A DNA stretch of 64,000 nucleotides from Symsagittifera roscoffensis (taxonomy: Eukaryota > Xenacoelomorpha > Acoela > Convolutidae). Where the stretch lies: contig NC_087067.1 in the NCBI RefSeq assembly GCF_963678635.1, positions 9,657,716 through 9,721,715 of the forward strand, written 5' to 3'. Every line of letters begins with the position of its first letter. Position 1 is the first letter of the stretch. The notes beneath the pieces were generated by a model that was not told where the DNA came from, searched no databases, and worked only from the letters and a program-made list of their open reading frames with translations. The translations under genes and the position numbers were made by a program. Of the stretch, positions 12,291 through 23,600 are shown one piece after another.

Positions 12291-12816
12291 AACCGTTTAA
12301 ATCATTCAACGTTCTGTGGGGAGAGGGGGGTATAATTATAACGCATGGGAGGGGCGAGTAAACGTGCAGAAAAAGTGATTGGGAGGATGAGTTGAAACAA
12401 TTTTGTACAAGTTTTTCCAAATTTGCGCAGATTTCTAAACTAAAATTGAAACACGCATTTCTAGTTGCATCTAACTATAGCAAAAAAGAAAATTATTCTA
12501 ATTTGTTTTCCTTTTCAGTCTCTATAAAAGTGAAAAAAATTGGTTTATATTAAACGAAAATTTATTTTGTTGCTTCATACAAACGTAGCAAATTCGTCCA
12601 TTTTAAATCAATTTTTTTTCGTATTTTTTCATTTCGAAGTTTCAATTAATTTACCGTATAATACAAAATGTTTAATAATTTAATATTGAACCGGAGGGTT
12701 TCCGGAAGTGTAGTACTACTCAACAAACAGGACACCTTAATGGTGAAGTGGAACGTGCTCAAAAAAAGTTGAATCTGAATTCAAGGTTAAATCAATTATT
12801 CTTTTTTTGTCGCAAT

Positions 12817-13222
12817 CAGGGGCGGATTTAGGCGGGGGCGGGGGTAGGGATTCGACCCGCTGCCGACCCAAAAGGTCCCCCCTTTGATACTTTTTCAGAA
12901 ATCCATTTTTGGCCGACCGATCCTAAAATTTTTCTAAAGGTGTCTTCGGCGCCAATATATACTAACTTTGAGGGGGAGCGCGCGCCAAAAAACGCAATTT
13001 TTTTGTCAAAATTTTTCAAAAAGTGCCCAAAAACGGCTTTTCTGACTGTTTTTTCAAAAGTTTGCCTGCGGCGCAGAAAGTTTAGCCAAAATAGGGGCAA
13101 AACAGTGCTTTGGGAGAGCTCGAAAAATCAATTTGGTCGACCTAAAAAAAAAGGTCGTCAAAATTTTGGAAATTTTGTGAAAATCTGCCCCCCCCCTCGA
13201 GAAAATCCTAGTTCCGCCCCTG
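12817..13222. mobile_element. hAT-superfamily MITE (406 bp)
   Basis: The element begins CAGGGGCGGATTTAG and ends CTAGTTCCGCCCCTG, a 15-bp imperfect terminal inverted repeat with the CAGGGGCGGA terminus common in hAT elements. It is flanked exactly by an 8-bp direct repeat GTCGCAAT (12809-12816 and 13223-13230), the target duplication length of hAT transposases. It is too short for a transposase, so it moved with help from another element. Opposed open frames inside are incidental. Confidence 0.9.
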
Positions 13223-13230
13223 GTCGCAAT

Positions 13231-13995
13231 CATTTAAAAGCAAAAAAACTTTGACGAATAATTGGTAGTCGTTGATATCCATTTTTGTCAAGGTTTGCTA
13301 TTTTTTTAGACAATTTCTTGTGTATGATAGTTGAAAGATAAATTTTTGCCAATCAAAGTACCTAAATGTTAACAGCAATCAATAAACTTGTTTTCTTTTC
13401 CGAAACTTTTCAAGCTAACAGTTTTTCCTCCGAAATTCATATACTAACTTTTTGACTCGTTGATAGTCAAGCAGTTTTTTTTGTTCAAACCAGTTTGTGC
13501 AGTCGTTTTATTTTATCTACAAAAAGTCTTTGTTCAATTTGTCAACATGGAAGATTGAAGTATCGTCTGCAAACAAAGCAGTCTCAATTCCCTTGCAAAA
13601 CACTGTCAAAATATTGATTTAAATTAGAAAAATTAACTGACCACAAAGAAACTGACTATAAAACTCGAATCTACTAGTTGAACTCAAGTGCGGAATTTGA
13701 AACGTTCGCAGCGAGAGAATGATTTTTTTAGTTTGAAAACTTTAATTTAGGCTGTTTTTAACAGTTTCACGCGATTGGGAAAAGTAAAAGCAGATGGTTA
13801 AAATCGGCTTTTTCAGACTCGCACTAATCTGGTAAATGCTTAAATCAAATTTTGTTTCAAAATGGTAGCTCTGATCATTTGCTCTTCGTTTGTGTAAAAG
13901 TATGATCAAAATCAAACTCAAACTGATCCAAAATTATCCGTGAAAACAGGTTTTTTGGAGAGTGAAAACATGAATCAGCAAAAAATCTCTTCAAC
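13231..13995. other. no gene seen
   Basis: AT-rich sequence up to the left target-site duplication (TATG, 13996-13999) of the giant Gypsy element. Confidence 0.6.
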
Positions 13996-14114
13996 TATGT
14001 GGAACCTGATCTAAACTACATTTTATGATTGGATAAATTAGATATTTTACCAATGTAAAGTATTTAATATTAACCAATCATGATCCATCTAACTAACAAT
14101 CCACTTATTTGTAA

Positions 14115-14142
14115 GTGCTGAAATTACTTGTAATTTCAGCAC
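14115..14142. promoter_or_regulatory. perfect palindrome in the LTR
   Basis: GTGCTGAAATTAC and its exact reverse complement are separated by TT. It is repeated in the 3' LTR (32590-32617) and retained with one mismatch in element 2's LTR. It could be a dimeric transcription-factor site or an RNA stem; the sequence does not decide. Confidence 0.75.
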
Positions 14143-14203
14143 CAGAGAGATTTGAATTTAACTTAGAAATTAGTTGAACTCTCCCGAGTACTTCAGCAGC
14201 CGC

Positions 14204-14209
14204 AATAAA
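14204..14209 (+). terminator. polyadenylation signal AATAAA in the LTR
   Basis: AATAAA within CCGCAATAAACCAG, conserved in the 3' LTR (32679-32684) and in element 2's LTR. It is the best candidate for the LTR poly(A) signal. Confidence 0.6.
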
Positions 14210-14411
14210 CCAGTATACCCTAGATCTATTGAGCCTAGCAGAGACTAGTTAAACAACCTGAGACTAGATAGTATAAGAGTAAGATTAGGATCGGTATTAG
14301 ACTAAGAAGTTGCACGAATCTATCCGGCCGAAAATAAGATAGCGTGACGAGCAGACGGTGTACCCTATCCGAAATTACTCTATGAGTTATACCCATCGAT
14401 CATAACTCATC

Positions 14412-14429
14412 TGGTGCGACCAGTGAGGC
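14412..14429 (+). other. primer binding site (PBS)
   Basis: TGGTGCGACCAGTGAGGC starts 2 nt after the 5' LTR. The TGG start complements the CCA end of a tRNA, as expected for minus-strand priming. The tRNA species was not determined. Confidence 0.8.
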
Positions 14430-15643
14430 CAATAAGCATTAACCAATAATAGATTAGAATTTAGACAAAACATTTACAAAATGTTATACGACAATAATTT
14501 AATCGAAATGTCTCTACGACTCAATAGATCAGAGCCAATATTCCGAACGATAACAGAACTACCCGGAATTGGAAGAAGACCTCGAACCAGAGACGACATA
14601 CGACAAAGCAGAAACTTACCATATAGTTATATGATAGTTCGGCAAAAGCCAGAACAAACTTTTGTATTTAGAATACTACTAGCAATGAATTTAGATTTTC
14701 ATTTGCAAACATAAAATTTTGAAGTCAATCTTCAAAATCATTTCAGGCGCTAAACAAAATTATTAATATACAATAACGATTGATAAAAAGATCTCAGATC
14801 GTTTTCCAAAATTCTGCAGTAATATACAAAACATGTTTGAAAAATATTTATTGAAAAATCAAAATAAAAATTAGTAGCATGACAATAAATGATTAGTAAT
14901 TGTAAATCATCCTGTTGTTCCAGCTTCATCGCCTAAAGATAACAGCAATCATAAGCTCACTAATATCATAAAAATACTAAATCTATTCTTTACACAAATT
15001 TAAAACATTTTAAACTTAAATTCACTTAATTTTAAAATCAGATCATCAAGGCTTATCCTTGGATCTTAAATCATTTTCTATTTAATTAAATTTAAAACTT
15101 GATCATCAAGGCCTATCCTTGGATCAAAAAGAACAACTTTGTTCTCCCCCACCCACTAAACGAATGTCTAACGACCTCAAACGTCGATTCACTATCCAAC
15201 CCTTTCTAAAAAAACCCAGGACTAATAGAAATTTTTGAACAAAACTAATCATTCAAATTAGGATAAACAGTGAAGAACTTCGGTTATTCATCCTTCACTT
15301 GATCCCCCCTCTTACCAGACCCAGGATAAATCTTAGACTTAGTAAGTTTAAAATAGTATCTAACGAACTACTCGCGTTCTAATTATACCTGAACCCTGTG
15401 GATCGATTTACTATTCTCCAACCCTGAACACAATCACTACCCTTAAGTAAGATTAAGTAAGTTAACACCTTAGCTTATACTAGCCACGAGAAAGTATAAA
15501 ATCATTCTTCGGAATCGATATACTTTTCTCCCCAACCCTGAACAAATAGACCCAGGTTAGGCTAACAAAAAAAACGTAAGGACTAACAGTTTAAGCAAAT
15601 AGAAATCATTTAACAACCTTTTGCATCCGTCATCCTAAACCTT
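14430..15643 (+). other. 5' leader of Gypsy element 1
   Basis: About 1.2 kb between the PBS and the basic ORF. It holds a 77-codon open frame at 14481-14714, the first long ATG frame on the genomic RNA and possibly an upstream ORF. A repeated stem-forming motif GATCATCAAGG..TATCCTTGGATC occurs near 15045 and 15100, and CCAACCCTGAACA occurs twice (15419, 15534). Such leaders often carry packaging signals; that role is inference. Confidence 0.5.
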
Positions 15644-16111
15644 ATGTCATTTAAAAACCTAGGAAATAAACAAACAATCGTTTTACACAATTGTGAAATA
15701 AATAACAAAAAATACGACCTTGTAATCACACCTCATACACAAACAGTTGGATACATTAGAACAAAACGACAAACATTAAAGAGAAAAATAATAACTAAAC
15801 AAAGACAAATAACACGAAAAAGATTTTCAAAAAATTGAAACGCATTTTCAGAATCAGAAACCAACAGTTTAGACGAACTTTATAAACTAAAAGAATCAAT
15901 AGATAAAAATTGCCCAATTCACGATCAATTATATTTCTCTGACTCAGAAACAACTTCAAATTCATCAAAAAGAGGAAAAAGAAGAATAAAAAAGCAGTAT
16001 AAACACAAACCAGTACATTTATACAATTGGAATCAACCAATTAGACACATTGATAATTACATATTAACAGTCATCGAACGAAAAAATGAGCTCAACGCAC
16101 ACCCCAGGTGA
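15644..16111 (+). CDS. basic accessory ORF overlapping gag, interrupted by one TGA
   Basis: An ATG frame of 64 codons ends at TGA (15836-15838) and stays open in the same frame for 90 more codons, to TGA at 16109-16111. It overlaps the gag start (16086) in another frame. Both halves are rich in Lys/Arg: a basic run at codons 46-62 (TKRQTLKRKIITKQ) and SKRGKRRIKKQYKHK in the second half, next to acidic/Ser patches. Basic runs could act in nuclear import or RNA binding. I recognise no family. The internal TGA may be a mutation in this copy, a readthrough site, or a sign that only the first half is made. Element 2 does not reach this region, so conservation is untested. Confidence 0.45.
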
Positions 16112-19100
16112 AGAAAGTCCAGATGATGATGATATTTTCCCCTTTATCGTAGATGCAACCACTGATAGAGGACAGCATATATTCTGCAAAAATTTACTCT
16201 TAAATTTGTTTGAACCCGGAATCAGTCCATGTAAAACAGAGTTCCCAGATGTAAAAATCAAAAGACAAATTATCGATCACTATCTAAAAGATATATGTAA
16301 CCTAACACAACAATACGGAATCTACTCCATAGAATTCAGCTCACCAAACCAGAATCACAGTAAATATATAATTCAAACAGACGACCTTGATTTAGAATTC
16401 TCAAAAAAATTCTCAGAATATATAAAAAGCATCCAATATCATAACTCACAAAGAGCAAACTCCATATTCACCAATGAAGTTTTTGCGATAATATATAGTT
16501 ATATCTCGATATTAGAAAACGAAATCCAGATACCAAATGTCTCACCGACAGAAACATCTAAACATATAAGAGTACGACATGAAATCACACTACTCTCTAG
16601 TTTTCTAAATATAATTAAAGAAAATTTCACGAAAGATGAAGTTTCACAACATACAAAACACGACTTACAAAAAATCTTGGCATGGTTCATAATAGATTAT
16701 TTCACACATAATATTGATTTAATTTCACAAGCAAGAAAAAATTTTAGACCCCAAAACTCAAACGATGATACTGCCATCACAGAACAATCAGACTATGTTT
16801 GGGACCCCGAATGGTCTCATCCCGCATTCATAAACTTCCCACAATCAATCTCAAGTCAAGCAATAAGTACGATATCTTATGTAAGAGATTATGTACGAGT
16901 AATACCATTAACCATTGATGCAACACCATTAAACTATGATACATTTTTACCCGATATGCAAAATAATAGTTTAAACTCTACAGTCATACACAATGAAAAC
17001 CTCAATGGAACTAGGAATCTTACTCAACAAGATATCCAGACACCATCACACTTCATAAATGAAGAAATCGTACATACAACAACTACACAACAAAGTATTT
17101 CACCAATACGTCCAAACTTAACAACACCAAGAAATACAAATTCTTCACAAACCCAGGTAACATTACAATCAACCGTTAAACCTTCGGTTGCTCCAAAATA
17201 TTCACACATGGATTACCAAACATACAGACCCATGACAATACCGCCAAAAACACGCAAAACGTTCACTAGAAACAACTTTGCAGACCATAATTATAATTAC
17301 ACACATCCATCAAAAACAAATTATCAACCACAAAAAAATTTTAGTAATTATACAAGATCTCGAAACTGGGATAACCCAATGGCACCACCTAATTCAGTAA
17401 ATTTCCAAACAAATTTACATCCTCCACAGGATCGTAGTGAAAACTATCCATTTTTTCAACAAAATAAAAATAAAAAACAAACATCTTATCAAATGGATTA
17501 CTTATCCTCAGATGATGATTTCTTACAACCAGATATATTTACACCCAATAATCAAGAATATCGTGGACAAGGAATACAGAAACCACATACATATCATAGA
17601 ATTTTTTCTCCACAACCAATAGATACACAAATTCAACAACCAATTCAACAACAAAACCCAATTAATAAATCTTTTCAACCAATTCAGCAACAAAACCCAA
17701 TGATTGCAAACTCGTACCAACCAGCACAAATGCAAAATGAAATACCACTCCCATATTATCTTCAACAACACGAAATAACAAGAAATCAACTTTCAAATTT
17801 TTCTCAAATGCCAAATGCAGCAGAATCATTACAAATGACGATGAATCCATACCTTATGGGTGGATCATCAATAACATCAAATAAACCTTTAATGGTATTC
17901 ACAGGAACAGACCCTGAATATTCTGTAGAAGACTATTTAAATGCAGTCACAGCAAATTTGATTTTAAATATAGGACCTGAACCAATTAATACGCCACTAC
18001 ATCAAAACTGGATACATCGACGCACAGCGTTAATACAAACAACTCTAGATGGCGCAGCCCAAAAATGGTTTTCAGTATTGCCTATAGAAATAAAATCAAA
18101 TTGGAAAAGATTTACACAAGAATTTTCAAAAATGTTTGACTCCGAAAGAAACAAACAACAACAAAGAGTTTTATGTAATGAAATTCGCAGATTACCAAAC
18201 GAAACCATCAAGCAATTAGCAGTACGAATCGAAACACTAGTTCGAAAAGCATATTCATTAAATACACATGACTATAAAAACACAAAGATGACAGAAATCT
18301 TAATGATGACCTTAACACCACAATTAAGGAAAATAGCAATAAAAAAGAGAGCATCCCATCCTTCGTCAATTCGAGAACCCGATTTAGATTTTCGAAAACT
18401 AGTAGACAAACTAGAACAAGCAGAAATCACAATGAAACTCGAAGAAACGGAAAATCTGAAATTACAATACGTTAACAGAATTGAAACAGCTTCCACAAAT
18501 ATAAACAATATACAGGAATCAGATACAGATCTCGTTGAAAAAATCACTGAAATACTCAATATTTACGAAAAACACCCAAACTTTAAAGGCAAACCATCTT
18601 TCAAAAAATGGTGTAATTATTGCCGACGATACGGACATAGTATTTCTGAATGTAGACAAAAACAGCAAGACAATCAAAATAAACCTCAAAAATATAAAGA
18701 ACCAAATAAATCATTCTATCAATACATGAAAAAAGATCAAAATCTACCGAACAAAACAGTCTACAGCAACAACAGTTCAGGAAAACCACTCCCGAACAAT
18801 ACAAATTATACAAGAAATCAATCACCATATAACTCAAGTTATAGAGGAAGATCACCAGAACGAAGAAACACGCATAATTCATCACAAAATCACTACAATA
18901 GACCAAATAGTCGAAATAACTACTCCAGATCACATTCAAATACACAACGATTTGTTTCTAGATCTAATTCCCAATCAAGAAATAATTATTATCCAAACAA
19001 TCAATCACGAAATTCATCATACAATAGGAATAGAAACTACTCAAATAATCGGAATAGAAGTTATTCAAACAACCGAAACCAGAATTACCCGAACAATCAA

Positions 19101-20648
19101 TCAAGGAATAACTCATATAATAGATCGAACTATAACAGACCAAACAATAATTACCAAAACAGATCGCGAAATAATTCACAAAATCGACACTCAAGTTATA
19201 ATAATTGTTATAGAAATTATTCCCAATCACCACACCGGAATAATAATAACTATAATAATTCTAATAATCGCCACAGAAGTAGTACACCTAAACATCAAAG
19301 ACATATTAATCAAGTACAATCTAATCCAGAAACAACATCAGACCCTCCAGGTATTGATGACACAGTAACTGATACGTTACAACTCAACCAAATAAACTGT
19401 GGATCATCAGATTCAGAAAGCGATGCAGAAAACACTCTCTCCATCAACATGATAAAAGTCGAAAATGACTATGAACCTGTTATATATGAAGAACCTTTTT
19501 CATCACACATATATGAGAATCAATCAGAACTCCTTCACAATTATTATATTGAACCCGTCCATTCCACACCGACGACACAAAAAACTAATGAAATTAACAC
19601 TACAAACCAACCCAATGAGAAAGAAAAAACAAAATGCTTGAATACAAATCACATCTATCAAAACATACAAAAAGAACAACCCAAAGAAAAAATTTGGACA
19701 ATACCATTTCTTTTGGAAAGTCCAAAAAGCAAAGAATTTCAACCACCAGATCTTGAAATTGATTTTTTAATTGATTCAGGAGCAGAATCAAATATAATAA
19801 ACATTCCCACATGGAATGAAATAAAAACCTTACACCCAAAGTTAACACCTCTTGAAACCTCCAGCAAACTAGCAACATCACAAGGATCAACATTAATAAA
19901 CTACGGAAAAATTCAATTATTTCTTCTCCCCACAAGAACAATGGAGCAAAACAAAATTTTAACCAAACCATTTAAACAAATATTCCATATCACTGATATT
20001 AAACATAATATCATTGGAATACCATTTATCTCTAAATATATACCAACAATCAACATCTTGAATAGTAAAATATTAATCAAAGATAAATATACAAAAACAA
20101 AAGACACATCCCTAACATTTTTTCAAAGATTAAATAAACAACCACCATTTCTTTCAAAATTTTACCCAATATATAACCAACAAAGAAAACACTTGAAACC
20201 ACTATCAGGAAACATCTATAATTTTTCAATCAAACAAGTTCACCAATATGATAAAAAACAAAACAAACAAAAATTTTATATGTCAGATTTTGAATTCAAA
20301 CCTATTCATAAGTTTTTCAAAATCACAATCTCATCAATAAAATATTTGAAAAACTCGAATTCAGATATTATTTCCTTACATGTATACAACAATACACCTT
20401 ACCAAGTAACATTACCTTTAGGACTTTTAGGCTATTGCGAAACCAACGCTACAATATTACCAATACACGAAAAAGCATATCGTGTAAAAAATATACTCCA
20501 ATTACTAGATATTTGCCAATCCACAATCCTTAATGAAGAATTATCTATAAATAATATAATAAGTAACGAAAACAGAAATACGGATTATTTCACAAAAACC
20601 CCATATTTCAAACCTACATTCAACATAAGTAACTACACAGAGAATTAA
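16086..20648 (+). CDS. gag-pro: Gag-protease polyprotein of Gypsy element 1
   Basis: 1520 residues, intact. Residues about 1-330 show no recognised fold, and a Gln/Asn/Pro-rich linker follows. A retrotransposon-gag capsid region lies at about 600-800 (starts near GTDPEYSVEDYLNA, with AAQKWF). A CX2CX4HX4C zinc knuckle is at C843-C846-H851-C856. Then comes a long Asn/Arg/Ser/Tyr low-complexity stretch (about 870-1085), probably RNA-binding. An aspartic protease has its catalytic DSGA at about 1230-1233 and the hydrophobic flap/C-terminal motif NIIGIPF near 1308. The protein should form the particle and cleave itself. About 1.5 kaa is much longer than usual for Gypsy Gag, mainly from N-terminal and linker sequence. 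It ends at TAA, 15 nt before the pol ATG and in the same frame. Confidence 0.92.
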   Translation: MSSTHTPGEESPDDDDIFPFIVDATTDRGQHIFCKNLLLNLFEPGISPCKTEFPDVKIKRQIIDHYLKDICNLTQQYGIYSIEFSSPNQNHSKYIIQTDDLDLEFSKKFSEYIKSIQYHNSQRANSIFTNEVFAIIYSYISILENEIQIPNVSPTETSKHIRVRHEITLLSSFLNIIKENFTKDEVSQHTKHDLQKILAWFIIDYFTHNIDLISQARKNFRPQNSNDDTAITEQSDYVWDPEWSHPAFINFPQSISSQAISTISYVRDYVRVIPLTIDATPLNYDTFLPDMQNNSLNSTVIHNENLNGTRNLTQQDIQTPSHFINEEIVHTTTTQQSISPIRPNLTTPRNTNSSQTQVTLQSTVKPSVAPKYSHMDYQTYRPMTIPPKTRKTFTRNNFADHNYNYTHPSKTNYQPQKNFSNYTRSRNWDNPMAPPNSVNFQTNLHPPQDRSENYPFFQQNKNKKQTSYQMDYLSSDDDFLQPDIFTPNNQEYRGQGIQKPHTYHRIFSPQPIDTQIQQPIQQQNPINKSFQPIQQQNPMIANSYQPAQMQNEIPLPYYLQQHEITRNQLSNFSQMPNAAESLQMTMNPYLMGGSSITSNKPLMVFTGTDPEYSVEDYLNAVTANLILNIGPEPINTPLHQNWIHRRTALIQTTLDGAAQKWFSVLPIEIKSNWKRFTQEFSKMFDSERNKQQQRVLCNEIRRLPNETIKQLAVRIETLVRKAYSLNTHDYKNTKMTEILMMTLTPQLRKIAIKKRASHPSSIREPDLDFRKLVDKLEQAEITMKLEETENLKLQYVNRIETASTNINNIQESDTDLVEKITEILNIYEKHPNFKGKPSFKKWCNYCRRYGHSISECRQKQQDNQNKPQKYKEPNKSFYQYMKKDQNLPNKTVYSNNSSGKPLPNNTNYTRNQSPYNSSYRGRSPERRNTHNSSQNHYNRPNSRNNYSRSHSNTQRFVSRSNSQSRNNYYPNNQSRNSSYNRNRNYSNNRNRSYSNNRNQNYPNNQSRNNSYNRSNYNRPNNNYQNRSRNNSQNRHSSYNNCYRNYSQSPHRNNNNYNNSNNRHRSSTPKHQRHINQVQSNPETTSDPPGIDDTVTDTLQLNQINCGSSDSESDAENTLSINMIKVENDYEPVIYEEPFSSHIYENQSELLHNYYIEPVHSTPTTQKTNEINTTNQPNEKEKTKCLNTNHIYQNIQKEQPKEKIWTIPFLLESPKSKEFQPPDLEIDFLIDSGAESNIINIPTWNEIKTLHPKLTPLETSSKLATSQGSTLINYGKIQLFLLPTRTMEQNKILTKPFKQIFHITDIKHNIIGIPFISKYIPTINILNSKILIKDKYTKTKDTSLTFFQRLNKQPPFLSKFYPIYNQQRKHLKPLSGNIYNFSIKQVHQYDKKQNKQKFYMSDFEFKPIHKFFKITISSIKYLKNSNSDIISLHVYNNTPYQVTLPLGLLGYCETNATILPIHEKAYRVKNILQLLDICQSTILNEELSINNIISNENRNTDYFTKTPYFKPTFNISNYTEN

Positions 20649-20663
20649 CAGAAATTTTTAACA

Positions 20664-23600
20664 ATGTTTAATTTCCAACATTCACAAATAACACAAGACG
20701 AATTTGAAAAACTAGCAAAACAGCTAATTAAATATTCATCAGTCTATGCAACATCCAAATTTGATGTTGGCAAAATCAGCTCATCACTACATCTCCCATT
20801 AAAACCAGACGCAGTTTTCAAAAAACAAAGAGCAAGTAAAGTACCAATTCACTTACACGATAAAGTGAACAGATTACTCGACATTTTAGAACAATACAAC
20901 ATTATATCACCAGTAAACAAAGAGGAACAACCAAAATGCAACACATTTATCAACCCTGTTATCATTCTAGCCAAAGGAGAATCATTAAAAATTGTTCTCG
21001 ATGCTAGATACCTCAACTCACTCATAGATGAATCAAAGTGTAATTGGCCCATTGAACCAATACAAGTTATTTTAACAAAAATAAACGGAAAATACTTTAC
21101 CACCGCCGATATGAATAGTGCATATAATCAAATGCCATTAGATGAACAATCACGACGCTTAACACAATTTGTTATTGGAAATCAACAATACGAATTCAAC
21201 CGCTTATTCTATGGAATATCCATAGGACCAGCAGCATTTTCAGCTTTTATGAGCAAAATTTTTCGACCACTAATACTCAAGAAAAACGCAATCACCTATT
21301 TAGACGATGTTTTTATGCAATCACAAACAAAAGAGGAAATGTTCAATGTTTTAGAACAATATCACCAAATACTTCAGAACGAAAATCTGAAGGCCGCCCC
21401 CGATAAATCACACTTCTTTTTGACAAAAGTTAAATTCTTAGGGCATAATATAGAAAGAAAAACAATCACTCCATTGAAATCACGTATAGACGCTATTCAA
21501 AAACTCCAACCACCAACAAATAAAAAGAAAATCCAAGAATTCCTTGGAATGTTAAACTTTTTAAGCAAATATGTTTATAAAATGCAATTATATCTACGAC
21601 CATTCTATAACATACTTAGACAACAAAATAATTTTGAATGGAATATAGAACATCAAGCACGATTTGAAGAAATTGAAAAACTTCTAACTGAACAAATTTC
21701 AAACACAATTCCAGATTCAAATCAACCATTTTATGCAATGTGCGATGCTTCGAACTTTGGCATCGGCGCAGCATTATTACAATCACATAATAGTACAAAT
21801 AAAATGAACCTCATATCAGCAAATTCTCGATTATTCACTCAAGCAGAACTAAGACTCTCAACTCTAATGAGAGAATGTACAGCCATAATATATACACTAA
21901 CAGAATATGAATTTCTGATACTTGGATCAAAACATCCCACAGTTCTATTCACAGACCATAAACCAATCATCTTTCTTTTTACACAAAAGTCTAATCCAAA
22001 CCACCGAGTTTATAGATTTCAACTCATTTTAATGAAATTCCCAAACTTACATATAGTTTGGACCGCAGGAAAAAATCTTGCATTACCAGACACCTTAAGT
22101 CGAAATACGCCACCTGAATTACTTACACGAAAAACCACAGTTGAAATACCCAAAAACATAAAATTCTACCTTGCAGAAAATGAAACATCACCCCGATTGG
22201 AATGCAAATATGCAGTAAAAACTGACGTTGAACAATCACAAATAAATAATTTACAACATTTCCCACTTTATTTAGATTGTCAAAATAATCATTATGAAGT
22301 TGATCTACTTGGAACATCAACTTTTAAACCAATCCCATATTCACAATGGATAAAAAACAACACCCAACAAAAAAGAATAAAACAACACCCGCCTAAAAAA
22401 GACCATTTTCCACTAATTGAAAAAGAAAATCTGACTGATAAAATAAACTTATCAGGACCACAAACAAACGATTCAAAATACACAATAAATCAAGTTTTTG
22501 ACCTCCATGACCCACTTGACACAATACCCTTATCTAAATTAGAAATCGAAAACATTTTTCTCCCCCCAACAGAAACAATTACAATTTCAACACTGAAACA
22601 ATATCAAAACCTTGACCCAGTAATTCGACAACTGAAATCATGGCACAAATATAAAACTAAACCTATCAAAGCAGATTCAACTATTCTAGGAAACAAAACA
22701 CTCCTCCGATATTTTCGAAAATTCAACAATACAACAATTAACGAAAACACAGACCTTCTAGAATACAAACTAAATGAATCTACAGCCCCCTGTCTCCCTT
22801 TAAGTATGATTCTTATAGCTTTTAATATTTCACATACACAAAATATTAAAGGACACTCTGGATCAGAAAAAACATATTCAAATTTTATACAAAACTTTTA
22901 TTTCCCAAATGCACCAATTTGGATAAAAGTACTATGCAATGACTGTATAGTATGTCAACTAAATAAACCTTACCCAAATCAAAAACAAATAGCACAAAAA
23001 CAAGATTTTAAAGGACAAAGTTTGTACTTTAATCATCGTATCTCATTTGATACCAAAGGACCAATTTCACCCTCATCCGAAGGAAACTCCTACATTATGG
23101 TAATTGTTGACGCATTTACACATTATGTAGCACTTAACCCAGTACCACATTGTAACGCTTATTACGCTTACACAACACTCTATGAACACTGGATAGCAAA
23201 ATTCGGACTACCAGAAATTTTAGTTACAGACAACGGTACAGAATTCATAAATAATGAAATCATCACACTATGTCATTTATATAACATTAAACACAAACCA
23301 CGTACATCTCACGCACCTTGGACAAACGGCTTAGTCGAAGGTATGAACCGTTCATTACAAGAATATCTCAGATGTATCATCAATGGAAATGATACAAGAT
23401 ATACCGAATGGTCAGCAGATGTAAAACTATTTCCCTTAGCATATAATTCGCAAATCACGACAACTTTAGGAATGTCACCATATGAAATGGTTTTTAACCA
23501 AAAGCCACGCAAACCAATAATGTTTACAGCAAACTCTCATAAAAACGCACAAGGTTATTGTCAACCAAATAAAGACTCAATTTGTTATAACCTACCATTA

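Larger units (their letters stand above)
14000..14409 (+). repeat. 5' LTR of Gypsy element 1
   Basis: 410 bp, starting TGGAACCTG and ending AACTCA. It matches the 3' LTR except for one T/C difference at offset 280. It contains a perfect 13-bp-arm palindrome and an AATAAA. The related LTR at 57576-57985 is also 410 bp but more diverged. Confidence 0.95.

Noticed and set aside
18601-19368. ORFs opposite or shifted to the Asn-rich part of gag
   Set aside because: Low-complexity sequence of gag generates open shadow frames.
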